A DNA stretch of 64,000 nt from Saccopteryx bilineata (taxonomy: Eukaryota > Chordata > Mammalia > Chiroptera > Emballonuridae), in assembly GCF_036850765.1 (NCBI RefSeq), contig NC_089491.1, forward strand, positions 182,941,520 through 183,005,519, read 5' to 3'. Position 1 is the first letter of the stretch. Each line of letters begins with the position of its first letter. The notes beneath the pieces were generated by a model that saw only the letters and a program-made list of their open reading frames with translations, did not search any database and had not been told where the DNA came from. Of the stretch, positions 41,825-51,880 are shown piece after piece. A program made the translations under genes and the position numbers.

Positions 41825-42215
41825 AAAAACACAGTACTTGGGCCTGACCAGGCAGTGGCACAATGGATAGAGCATCAGACTGGGATGCAGAGGACCCAGG
41901 TTTGAGACCCTGAGGTCGCCAGCTTGAGTGCGGGCTCATCCGCCTTGAGCAAAAAGCTCGCCAGCTTGGACCCAAGGTCGCTGGCTCAAGCAAGGGGTTA
42001 CTTGGTCTGCTGAATGGCCGCGGTAAAGGCACATATGAAAAAGCAATCAATGAACAACTAAGGTGTCGTTAACGAAAAACTGATGATTGATGCTTCTCAT
42101 CTTTCTCCATTCCTATCTGTCTGTCCCTATCTATCCCTTTCTCTGACTCTCTCTGTTCCTGGAAAAAAAAAAAAAAAGAAATCTTACCTTAAAAAAAAAA
42201 AAACACAGTACTTGG
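41825..42215 (+). repeat. Bat SINE (CCTGACCAGG type), plus strand, 17-bp target duplication
   Basis: AAAAACACAGTACTTGG is identical at 41825-41841 and 42199-42215. Between them lie the head CCTGACCAGGCAGTGGCACA, the box-like GGTTTGAGACC, the GGTCGCTGGCTCAAGCAAGG body, a CT-rich part and a poly-A. The tail carries a second A run after GAAATCTTACCTT. Confidence 0.95.
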
Positions 42216-44005
42216 AATTTAACCTTACCAATAACAAAAGTAATCAGTATGTTTTTGATACTGTAATATTGCACAATGAAATGCACTCAGAAGAGAAAAC
42301 AATAAAATCCTCTTTTCCTGATTATTGCAAGGTTAGAAAAAAATATCTTAAATCTAAATACTGAAGGAAATGCAGTTTGCAGAAAATAATGTAAGTGCAC
42401 TCATGCTGTAGACTAACATCTCCCTGAAATTTGCCCCATTCACAAAAGAGTTCAGAGCCTCAACGCACTTACACATCCTCCTTATTAAAATTCTGAAAAT
42501 TAATACCTTGCCCAAGAGGCATTCATAGTCCCATATTTAAAATCCTGCAGGTTCACAAAAAGAACATTTAGATTATCTGCAGATGCTGTCATGCAAATTT
42601 AGCCTATTATTGAGCATTTGCAGTTTAAGGACAAAAAAAAATCAGTAAATTCAGTGGAAGGATTTCTTTTTGAGAAGGATTAGGTTATCAGACTATAAAT
42701 GAGATAGAATTTTTCTACATGGAAATCAGTGAGATAAATTCAACCTTTGTAGCTTATAAACATGGTATTTATGGGTAAAGGTATCACAATAGAAACCAAT
42801 TCCTACCACTACCCACTCACAGATCTCTAAGCATAGTAACAGGTTTGCACTAATGCAGGGTCAAGTATTATAGAACACAATTGTCCTGGTTAACGTATTT
42901 TCGAAGTACATGTATTAATAAACACACAACAAGGAAAAAAGACCTTTCTGTTGCTAAAAGGTGCAACTTGGGGCCTAAGTTCATAGTAAGTCTATAATTT
43001 CAATATCTAATTTTTCAGGCAAACACTACACCTAGATATTTAACACCACTCACATCATCATCACACAGCATGGTAGCTCTGTTGGACTTACTCTATTATA
43101 AAAATCACCCTATGACTAGCCTAGTCCCACAGTGTGAGTAATGAACTGCATTGTAAGTTGTATAGGATCACTTAACGAACTGCAATGATATGAAATTGCT
43201 TTTCAGTAAAATATATTGAAGCCAGGTTGTTTCATTTAATAGCCTATCTTATTCACTCAACTCTTAAATCTTCAAATCTTGACTATCTACAGCTAGGCAT
43301 GGTGTGAAATTCAATATATAATTATGAGAAATCAGTTATAAGTTAAACAATAATGTAAAATCACCCTCAAATATAGCATAATAAACTTCTAAAACACCAT
43401 TGCACTTTCACATTAATTGATACAATGCTAACAGGTTCTCTTACAAAGCCTACCCGACTGGTCTCAATACATGCAGAGTGAAAATTACCAGTCTCTCTAA
43501 TTTTCATAAATAGTGCCTGGGACACAATGAATGCTTCTTAAATACTTTATATCTGATTGTTGACTAATACCTGAGAGAGCCACTGTGAAATAAATTAACA
43601 AAATCTTTCACATACATATTATTCCACTAGGTTCTATAAACATATATTAAGTTGAAAGGCCCTAATAACATCACATATCTTGATTCTATGTTACGCATCA
43701 AGAAACAACTAATTAGAAAGCATCCTCAAGGTACTATGTGACCGTACACATTAAAGGACTAAAGTGACATCAAGATACCAACATTAAACCCAATCAGGTA
43801 GTGTATTACCCAATGTTGCTGAGTCATTATGTTTCTGTTCAGGGGCTAAAAATAATTTTCAGTTTTCCAATACTTTTAATCTTGGATGCCATTCTTAAAT
43901 GCACCAAAAATCAACACAAAGTTAGATTCCACTAGTATTTATTAAGCAGAACTATTAAACACCAAGCACTGGGCTGGACCTTTCCACATAAATTGGGATT
44001 CTGAT
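42216..44005. other. No gene recognised
   Basis: About 1.8 kb of A/T-rich DNA with no recognisable repeat head or long frame. Confidence 0.5.
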
Positions 44006-44010
44006 GACCT

Positions 44011-44054
44011 GCCAGTGCTCTAGCACTGGCCATTGTGAAGGTACCTTCACAATG
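44011..44054. other. Two abutting hairpins / palindromes
   Basis: First: 9-bp arms GCCAGTGCT and AGCACTGGC with a 2-nt loop (44011-44030). Second, touching it: a perfect 24-bp palindrome whose left half is CATTGTGAAGGT (44031-44054). Both are exact. Confidence 0.95.
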
Positions 44055-44369
44055 CTCTGTCCAACCAGCTCCAGTGGTAGTGCAAAAAACCTGGAAAAGG
44101 CATATATTTCATCTTTGAAGAGCTCTACCAGCAAATTCTTCAGTAATTAGCCAGAATCTATGTTCTAAGATGTCTGTCACACTACCTCTTTGAGTCAAGC
44201 AAGTCCTTTTGCTCTCCGATGTGAGAGCACAGTTCTTTACAGACATGAAAATGGTTATCATGTCTCAACCAACCACAATTTAAAGTTGTTCACCCACGAT
44301 CAGTCTTTCTGGTAGCATCCCAACTTTTTCTTCAAAAAATTTACACTGACTATGTCATTGGTGTGTTCA

Positions 44370-44495
44370 CTTTTTTTATAGCCTGTGTTCTCCACTAGGT
44401 CTCTCTCCAAGAGTGAAAGGACCATGGCCATTTAGTGCACCTGAAACACAGCAGGTACTCAATAAACATTTGATGGGTGAGTAAATTTAAAACAA
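44370..44495 (+). repeat. L2 LINE terminus, plus strand
   Basis: CTCCACTAGGTCTCTCTCC, AACACAGCAGGTACTCAATA and AACATTTGATGGGTGAG. Confidence 0.65.
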
Positions 44496-44699
44496 CAGAA
44501 ATTATTGGCATGGGGTGGAGGTGAAAAACCTACAGTCATTTGGTTTAGAACACCATAAGTAACAGATAGTTACAGAAGAAGAGTAAGTTCCTGTTTGAGC
44601 TGGCCTCCTACATAATAGAAAATCTCAGTAAAATATGTTTAAATGATTTTTTTACATAAATAATTTTTTCAGTGATGAAGATAAGGATCAGCAGCATTT

Positions 44700-44731
44700 G
44701 TTTAGTATATATGTATATATATATTATATAT
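44700..44731. repeat. AT-rich simple repeat
   Basis: Imperfect (TA)n run. Confidence 0.8.
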
Positions 44732-44739
44732 ATTCTTCT

Positions 44740-44930
44740 ACAAAGTGCAAACAAGTACCAGACCCTGGTGACATAGTGGTGAGAAAGAACAGATACAGTT
44801 CTTGCCCTCGTGGTATAGTAATGAAATTTAAGGGGTTACTCTATAGAGAAGCAAAGGAGAATATTAACTGCAAGAGAATTGCATTAAGTTCTTCACATCC
44901 TCGCATAGATCTAGCAGTGGAACATCAATC
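44740..44930 (-). repeat. Probable L2 remnant, minus strand
   Basis: AGTACCAGACCCTGGTGACA and AGTTCTTGCCCTCGTGGTA resemble the L2 end in reverse. Weak. Confidence 0.45.
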
Positions 44931-45024
44931 CCAGTAATTGGATAATAACCCAATAAGGGAAAACAGAAGATAGTAGACCTCAATTTAAACCAATAAATCA
45001 TGGAGTTATAAAACTGAAACACAA

Positions 45025-45260
45025 GCAGTCAAATTCAGAGACAGAAAGCAGAATAGTGGTCACCAGGGGCTGAGGCAGGCAGAGAATGGGTAGTTACTGG
45101 TTAATGGGCGTGGAATTTCAGCTTGGAAGCATGCAATGTTCTGAAGATGGATAGCGGTGATGGTTGCATAATAATGTTAACATCACTGAACAGTACACTT
45201 AAAAATAGTCAAAACAGTAACTTTTATGTTAGCTATACTTTACATAATAAAAACCTATGA
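45025..45260 (+). repeat. Old L1M 3'UTR remnant, plus strand
   Basis: GACAGAAAGCAGAATAGTGG, CACCAGGGGCTGAGGC, GCGGTGATGGTTGCATAAT and AACAGTACACTTAAAAATAG are in L1M 3'UTR order. Confidence 0.75.
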
Positions 45261-46035
45261 AAAAAAGAAACTTGAGTCACAAAAGGCAACTATACCTTCT
45301 AACAGGATAGTGGTCATTCAGCACCTTGTACAAAACTACTAGTCCTAAGTATTTTATTGAGTTACACATGCACAAGTCTGGAGACACACTATCAACAGCA
45401 GGGGCTTCAATAAAAAAAGACAACCAATTGGATAAATGAGGCGTCATTATGCAACTAGCAAGGAACCTCAAGGACAGTAACAGATCATTTTCTCCTCTAA
45501 CTCCCTTTCCGGGAAGCTCTCCAGAGCTAAGAGACTCAGTGGTTCTTGTTTTGTTTTGTTTTTTAAAAATCTCTCATCTCCAAAATACAAAGTTTTATTC
45601 CTCAAGTGAAAAAGCCTTACTTTGAAAAGTCTCAGGAGTGACCACGAGAAATGACTTCGGGATGAAATGAGAAACACTGGCAAAGGTCATTGGAAATGGT
45701 AACTCTGCCAGCATACTCCCACTGTTTTCTGTCCCTTGTTCACACAGGCACAAGAGAAACAAAATTTAGAACCAAGCTGTAGGTGGTATATTAGTGAGGA
45801 AAAGAAAAAAAAGCAATTATCAAAATGAAATGTAATACATACTGTAACATTCCTTTGAGTCCATCTCAGAATCAACAGTCCTACCTATCAGTCATACCAA
45901 GATATAAACCAGTAAGCTTCACTACCAAGCCAGCCAGGCTGTCACCATTCATTATTGTGTGTCCAGGATACTAGTAGATGGCCCAAAGGTCCTACCCTAT
46001 GCTCTTCAGGAGGTCATAATGGGAAGCGTAATGAT

Positions 46036-46106
46036 TTGTACAATATATATTTGCCAATGGTGTTTTGGCAATATATATTTGGCATTGTACAATATATATT
46101 TTGGCC
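46036..46106. repeat. Triplicated AT-rich motif with partial palindrome
   Basis: TTGTACAATATATATTT occurs at 46036-46052 and 46085-46101, with a third shorter copy of CAATATATATTTGGC at 46069-46083. The first and second copies face each other across TTGCCAATGGTGTTTTGGCA, less the outer bases, so the block can also fold. Confidence 0.85.
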
Positions 46107-46440
46107 AGGGAGTTGGAATGCAATGATGAGAAGAACACGGGCCCTGGGGTGAGAGAGATGGGCGGTGTAATCCCAACTCTACAACATTTTAGCTGCATGA
46201 CCTTAATAATAACAGCAAAATTAATGAGGGCTTACCACACACCAGGAAGTTCAGTCTATAATACCAGTTAATCTTTACAAACTCTAAAAATACTACTGTT
46301 ATTTGACACACAAATGATCAAGTTAATTTCCCCGAGCCTCAGTTTCCTGGGGTGGGGGTGGGGTGCAGAGAAGAGGGATTAATACAAACCTCATACCATT
46401 GTTTGGAAAATTAAATGATTTTATGTGTAAAAAATAACTA
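46107..46440 (+). repeat. MIR remnant, plus strand, disrupted
   Basis: The front part (AGAACACGGGCCCTGGGGTG, CATTTTAGCTGCATGACCTT) and the later part (CGAGCCTCAGTTTCCT, AAATTAAATGATTTTATG) are separated by unrelated sequence of about 110 bp that partly resembles a minus-strand MIR. Two MIRs may be merged here. Confidence 0.6.
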
Positions 46441-46442
46441 AG

Positions 46443-46654
46443 ATACCATCCAGGGGTCCCCAAACTTTTTACACAGGGGGCCAGTTCACTGACCCTCAGT
46501 CCGTTGGAGGGCCGCCACATACAGTACTCCTCTCACTGACCACCAATGAAAGAGGTGCCCCTTCCGGAAGTGTGGCGGGGACCAGATAAATGGCCTCAGG
46601 GGCCACATGCGGCCCCACACCTGGGACTTTCAAGGAATAAATGCTGATACCATC
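46443..46654. mobile_element. hAT-like MITE, internally deleted, 8-bp target duplication
   Basis: The element at 46451-46646 starts CAGGGGTCCCCAAACTTTTT. ATACCATC flanks it at 46443-46450 and 46647-46654. Middle and right-end parts read CACTGACCACCAATGAAAG and CAGGGGCCACATGCGGCC; the right terminal repeat is badly decayed (ends ATGCTG). Confidence 0.8.
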
Positions 46655-46769
46655 ATATAATTGTTATATGCTATAGAAATAGCACATATTTAGAAAACAT
46701 ATTCTAGAGAAGCATTTTAGAGACCACTCTTTTTTAAAAACATACTGTCTAAACTGTTTATAAATACAA

Positions 46770-46910
46770 TTTAATTCCGCAAATACATGTGTTCCTATTA
46801 CACACAAGACACTGTACCAAGCACTGCAATGTACACAAAAATATACGACATGATTCGTATGATTAGGGTGTTTGCAATCCAGTGAATTTATGATAAAATA
46901 TATTCTATTT
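46770..46910 (-). repeat. L2 LINE remnant, minus strand
   Basis: CTATTACACACAAGACACTG, TACCAAGCACTGCAATGTAC, then TTTGCAATCCAGTGAATTTA. Confidence 0.6.
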
Positions 46911-48345
46911 TAAAATTAAGGCAGCTAACCTATGGCCTAAAGATTAGGGCTTCGTGTGAAGTGTCCCTATTCGGGAGTGTATTCTGTTACAATCTCCATC
47001 ACTATTTCATCCCATAACTGCCGGATAACCTTTCCCCTATGAAATAGGGCTTTCTACAAGTTACAGACCAGATAAGTTCACCCAAGCATGGCTGCTCTTG
47101 TTTTCCACATTAACATGCCATATATTTTATAAACACCTGTACCAGCTGAACATATGCTGATTTCCAATCGTTGATAGGTAATTCCCTCAATGAAAGATAA
47201 GCAGCCAGCATTCTGACATTCTGCTTATAACAGCAACCTAAACCATCATCCAAACTCAGTATTAGCTGTTGTAATTATCAGAATGAATGAAAACAAATGA
47301 TCGATAATGAAAAAGTTTCTTATTCATCTCACATGGCAATGTGCTTTCAATTCCTAGTGAGATTTCCCAAGATACTTATGGTGAAATCTACCCAGAACAC
47401 TGATCTCAATTGAAAATTTTATAGTTTAGGAGAAAGCTGGAAATTTCCCCAGGGAAATAAGGTGATATATGATATAAGATCCTGGGTATTCCTGCAGTAA
47501 ATAAGTACTGAGCACATATAAAATGTCTGAAAGAATTTATACTAACAGAATATCTGACACAGTAAATAATGCACATTACAAATGCCTCCTACCTCTTCTA
47601 GGTAAATGCCATCAGAGTGCAGATTTGAAAGCACTTAACTTTAAAATATCATAATCATTACTCCAAATCCATTACATTTCACCATGAAATCTCTAGTACT
47701 ATCATTGTTCTTCATTCTTAAAAGAAAGAATATCAATACATATATTTGAGTAAAGGATATCACCATTTATCCACAAGAAACCAGGCAAAGGCTTAAAGAC
47801 AGTATTTTTAAATACATCTAGAGATTTCAATTTAAACCTGAAATTAAGTTATAAAGCTGATGTTTTATACTACATGCTTATAGTTCTTGTGTTTCCAATT
47901 TATTTACAATTTCTTAATACTTACATTTTTATTCCATTTTAATTGCATTTGTTTCCATCTTCAACACTGAGGGTACCTCGTCATAAATATGGAAAGACAG
48001 TCTCATCATTTTGCATTAGACTGATATAAAGCAGTCTAACAGGATATTGGGAATTTACTTTTACATGAATATATTTTATTTTGTTAAGTTGTTACTAAAT
48101 GACAACCAAAGCCAAATTCTCTACTGGAATTAAGCATATGATATGACTTCAGAAAGAAAGGTGAGAAAGAGCAGCACACAAAGATAAGAATTAAAATACA
48201 GTATGAAAATGTGACACTAGTGGTATATACAAAGCACCATAAAAACACAGAGAAATGTGCGCTCATGACAGTGCCCACATCTGAAGAATTGAATCTTGAA
48301 GAGCAAACAATAGCTCACTAAGCAGAAAATTCAATCAAACAAACA
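46911..48345. other. No gene recognised
   Basis: About 1.4 kb of A/T-rich DNA. The minus-strand frame 48084-48278 has no recognisable domain. Confidence 0.5.
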
Positions 48346-48347
48346 AG

Positions 48348-48749
48348 AAAGGACATTCCAGCCCTGGCCAGTTGGCTCAGTGGTAGAGTCGGCCTGGCGT
48401 GCAGAAGTCCCGGGTTCGATTCCCTGCCAGGGCACACAGGAGAGGTGCCCATCTGCTTCTCCACCCCTCCCCCTCTCCTTCCTCTCTGTGTCTCTCTTCC
48501 CCTCCTGCAGCCAAGGCTCCATTGGAGCAAAGATGGCCCGGGCACTGGGGATGGCTCCTTGGCCTCTGCCCCAGGCGCTAGAGTGGCTCTGGTCACAACA
48601 GAGTGATGCCCGGAGGGGCAGAGCATCGCCCCCTGGTGGGCATGCCGGGTGGATCCAGGTCGGGCGCATGCGGGAGTCTGTCTGACTGTCTCTCCCCGTT
48701 TCCAGCTTCAGAAAAATACAAAAAAAAGAAAAAAGAAAAAAGGACATTC
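48348..48749 (+). repeat. Bat SINE (CCCTGGCC type), plus strand, 11-bp target duplication
   Basis: AAAGGACATTC at 48348-48358 and 48739-48749. The body is one of the best-preserved copies in the window: CCCGGGTTCGATTCCC box, CTCCATTGGAGCAAAGATGG, CCCCCTGGTGGGCATGCC, GTTTCCAGCTTCAGAAAAA. Long frames on both strands come from the SINE sequence itself. Confidence 0.95.
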
Positions 48750-49071
48750 TCAGTAAAGAAAGATGCAAGACACATGGCTTAGAGGTAGAAAGCGGCATAA
48801 TGTCTCAGAGTGTCAACTGATCATCTCAGTGAGTTGCAGCATAGGTGACACTGGGAAGGGGGCCTAAGGGATGGTCAGATACTAAGATCAAAGTGGAGAT
48901 CAGCTGCCTACCAACCAGAGTGCAGAGATTCTGAAATGTCACACTAAGGAGTTCAGACTCTAATACAGGCCACAGTTGGTCACGTTAATTTTCCCCATCT
49001 GTTCCCTTTGAAACTGATTCCAGGGAAAACATACCTCTTCACTCCCTCATTCATTTCCATGCCAGGCATTT

Positions 49072-49363
49072 TACTAGACCAGGGATCTGCAAACATCACA
49101 GGGGCCGAATGCTTCCTACTGCCTGTTTTTGTATGGCTGCAAACAAGACTAACTTTCACATTGTTACATAAATGAAAAATAAAAATACTATTTCATAATA
49201 AATGAAAACTATATAAAATTCAAATTTTGATGTCCATAAATAAAGCTTTATTGCAACACAGTCACATTTATTCCTTTGCATATTGTCTATGACTGCTTTT
49301 GACTTACAACAAGCCTTAAGAATTCACTAAGCTATCAAAAGTTTGCTGATCCCTGTTCTAGAT
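49072..49363. mobile_element. MER-like hAT MITE
   Basis: Element 49080-49355. The left end CAGGGATCTGCAAAC and right end GTTTGCTGATCCCTG are inverted repeats with one mismatch. The flanks TACTAGAC and TTCTAGAT match at 6 of 8 positions. An internal AATAAAGCTTTATTGCAACA block fits old Charlie-type MITEs. The exact family is uncertain. Confidence 0.8.
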
Positions 49364-50720
49364 GATGGCAAAAAAAATGAGGTCTCATTGTGGAGAAGAA
49401 GGAAGCAGATCTGTACAACTGAGTGTGATAAGTACTGGGGAACAAAGAATCTCTGAATATTGTAGGAGCACATAGGCCACAAAGCCCAAACTGTAGCAAG
49501 GGACTGTGAAATGTTCATGAAATTGGATTAAATTAGGAGATCAAACCTTAAAGAGCTTTACATGTCATGCAGAAAACTTAAGATTTAGTTATGAAGGCAA
49601 TGGTAATAAGCCTTTGCCTAGTTTTCAGAATGCTTATGACATAATCAGTCTTGTCTTTTAAGACAACCATCCTGATGGCAACATATCTACTTGTATTCCA
49701 TGCCTTTTTCTGGCACAGCAAACAGCACTGGGGCATAAGGAGTATTTGCTCTGGGAAGAACTTGTGAGGATTCTTATCAGGCAATCATTTCTCTTATTTA
49801 TTTTCTCTCTCTTAGTAAAATGCTAACAACAACAGCTGGAGCTTTTTTGAGGGTTCCAGTGTGTCCAGCACTTGCTAAGTGTTTTCAATGTATTAACTCA
49901 CCAGTCCTCACTCATATGGCCTGTGCAAGTTATTTGTGGTGAACCTGATACAAAAAGTAATGTGATCAATGTGATTTCACCTTTTCTCTGGATGAAAACA
50001 CTCCTAGTGGTTAAATGAGTGTTCTGCTTCTAGGTGAATATATTGAATAATTGTAGCATAACTTTAACTCCCTTTGTCAAACAAGACAGCTTTTTAAGTA
50101 ATCATTCATTCAGCTACAACTATGCACTAAGGGTCTGTCATGCCTCAGGAACTCTGCTGGAGGCAATGTGTACACCAGCAAGGAGTTTCCAGTCCGAGGG
50201 TTGCAACAGCTGAATGGGGAAAGCAAGCATACAGTCAATCTCACACCTGAAACACAGTCATCCATCAACCCAGGATTACACCGTTGAACACACTTAAGCC
50301 TTAAAATCCTTATTAAAGCATCCACCTTCTAAGTAGTTTTGTGGGTAGATGTTCTGGTAAGGGAGAAGGGAGAGAGACAGAAGAGAGAGATACAGAAACA
50401 GAGGTAAAAAATTAATGATCTACCTGAATCATTACCAGCTAGAAGCAGCGGTCATTGGGACTTGGATGTGAGCTGCAAAGTATAGAACTGTGACAACAAT
50501 TCCAGTGCCATGCGGACTTTTCCTGGATGTGGACTTTTCCTGGACTCCTGCTCCTTGTGACAGCTCCTAACAGACTGAACTGGGGTTGGGTTGCATTTTT
50601 CAGGGATTTGGCATGGTGTTGGGGCCAACTTAACTTGGTGAACATGTTAAGGACACCACTCTTTTATGGATTCTTGCTGTATTGGCCAAGAGTTTGCTTA
50701 AAGGCTTTAATCACTGTAAA
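49364..50720. other. No gene; L2 remnant at about 50100-50225 (minus)
   Basis: TCATTCATTCAGCTACAACT and TGCCTCAGGAACTCTGCTGG followed by CAAGGAGTTTCCAGTC read as reverse L2. The rest is unassigned. Confidence 0.5.
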
Positions 50721-50725
50721 AAAAA

Positions 50726-51168
50726 ATAGAAGACTGGATAAAGAAGATGTGGCACATATACACCATGGTATACTATTCAGCCATAAGAAATGATGACATC
50801 GGATCACTTACAACAAAATGGTGGGATCTTGATAACATTATACGGAGTGAAATAAGTAAATCAGAAAAAAACAAGAACTGCAGGATTCCATACATTGGTG
50901 GGACATAAAAACGAGACTAAGAGACATGGACAAGAGTGTGGTGGTTACGGGGGGCAGGGGGAGGGAAGGAGGGAAAGGGGGAGGGGGTGGGGGAGGGGCA
51001 CAAAGAAAACTAGATAGAAGGTGACGGAAAACAATCTGACTTTGGGTGATGGGTATGCAACAGAATTGAATGACAAGATAACCTGGACATGTTTTCTTTG
51101 AATATATGTACCCTGATTTATTGATGTCACCCCATTAAAATAAAAATTTATTTATTAAAAAAAAAGAA
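50726..51168 (+). mobile_element. 5'-truncated L1, plus strand (ORF2 tail and 3'UTR)
   Basis: Starts inside ORF2 at AATAGAAGACTGGATAAAG and reads the ORF2 C-terminus ([15 protein letters not shown] region) to TAA, then the same 3'UTR with its G-rich tract (about 50949-50998) and a poly-A ending at about 51168. About 440 bp. The target duplication is not clear. Confidence 0.9.
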
Positions 51169-51511
51169 TTAATGAGCATTGGTGATGAGAACAAAGCCAA
51201 AAAGAACAGGAATTAATGCTTCATACATGATATATTGGGCCTGTTTCCCAACAGCAAAAGTGATCAAATAACAAGGAATATTATTTGGGGTGATTACTTT
51301 AGGAATAGAGAGGAATGGGCATGGTGGGGCTGGTGAACACTGTACTGCGAGGAAGAGGTGGGCCTCACTCTGGTGATATGCAGCGTTTACCTTCATTATA
51401 CCATAAAAGGGGAAGAAACTCTAAATATTTGCTAATGTAAATCCATTTGCTTTTGAGTTCAGATCTAAATTTATAATACATCTAGGTTATAGGATATAGT
51501 GTTTTATTGGG

Positions 51512-51880
51512 TTGTTTTTTTTTTAAGTGAGAGGTGGGGAGGCAGGACAGACACCTACATGTAACCTGACCAGGATCCACCCAGCAAGCCCCCCCAGGGG
51601 GTGATGCTCTGCCCATTTGGGGCCATTGCTCTCTTTCTTGGCAACCCAGCTATTTTAGTGCCTGAGGTGAGGCCATGAAGCCATCCTCAGCCCCTGGAGC
51701 CTATGTACTGAATCAATCAATCCTTAGCTGTGGGAGGGGAAGAGAGAGAGAAAGACAAGGGGGATGGGGGAGGGTGAAGAAGCAGATGATCACTTCTCCT
51801 GTGTGCCCTGACCAGGAATCAAACCTGGGACTTCCACATGCTGGGCCAATGCTCTACTACTGAGCCAACCAGCCAGGGCA
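51512..51880 (-). repeat. Bat SINE (CCCTGGCC type), minus strand, diverged
   Basis: Poly-T at 51513-51524, then ACCAGGATCCACCCAGCAAG, GTGCCTGAGGTGAGGCC, and the end GAGCCAACCAGCCAGGGC. Confidence 0.9.

Noticed and set aside
48318..48798. Frames of 100-155 codons on both strands
   Set aside because: Entirely within a SINE of the CCCTGGCC family.
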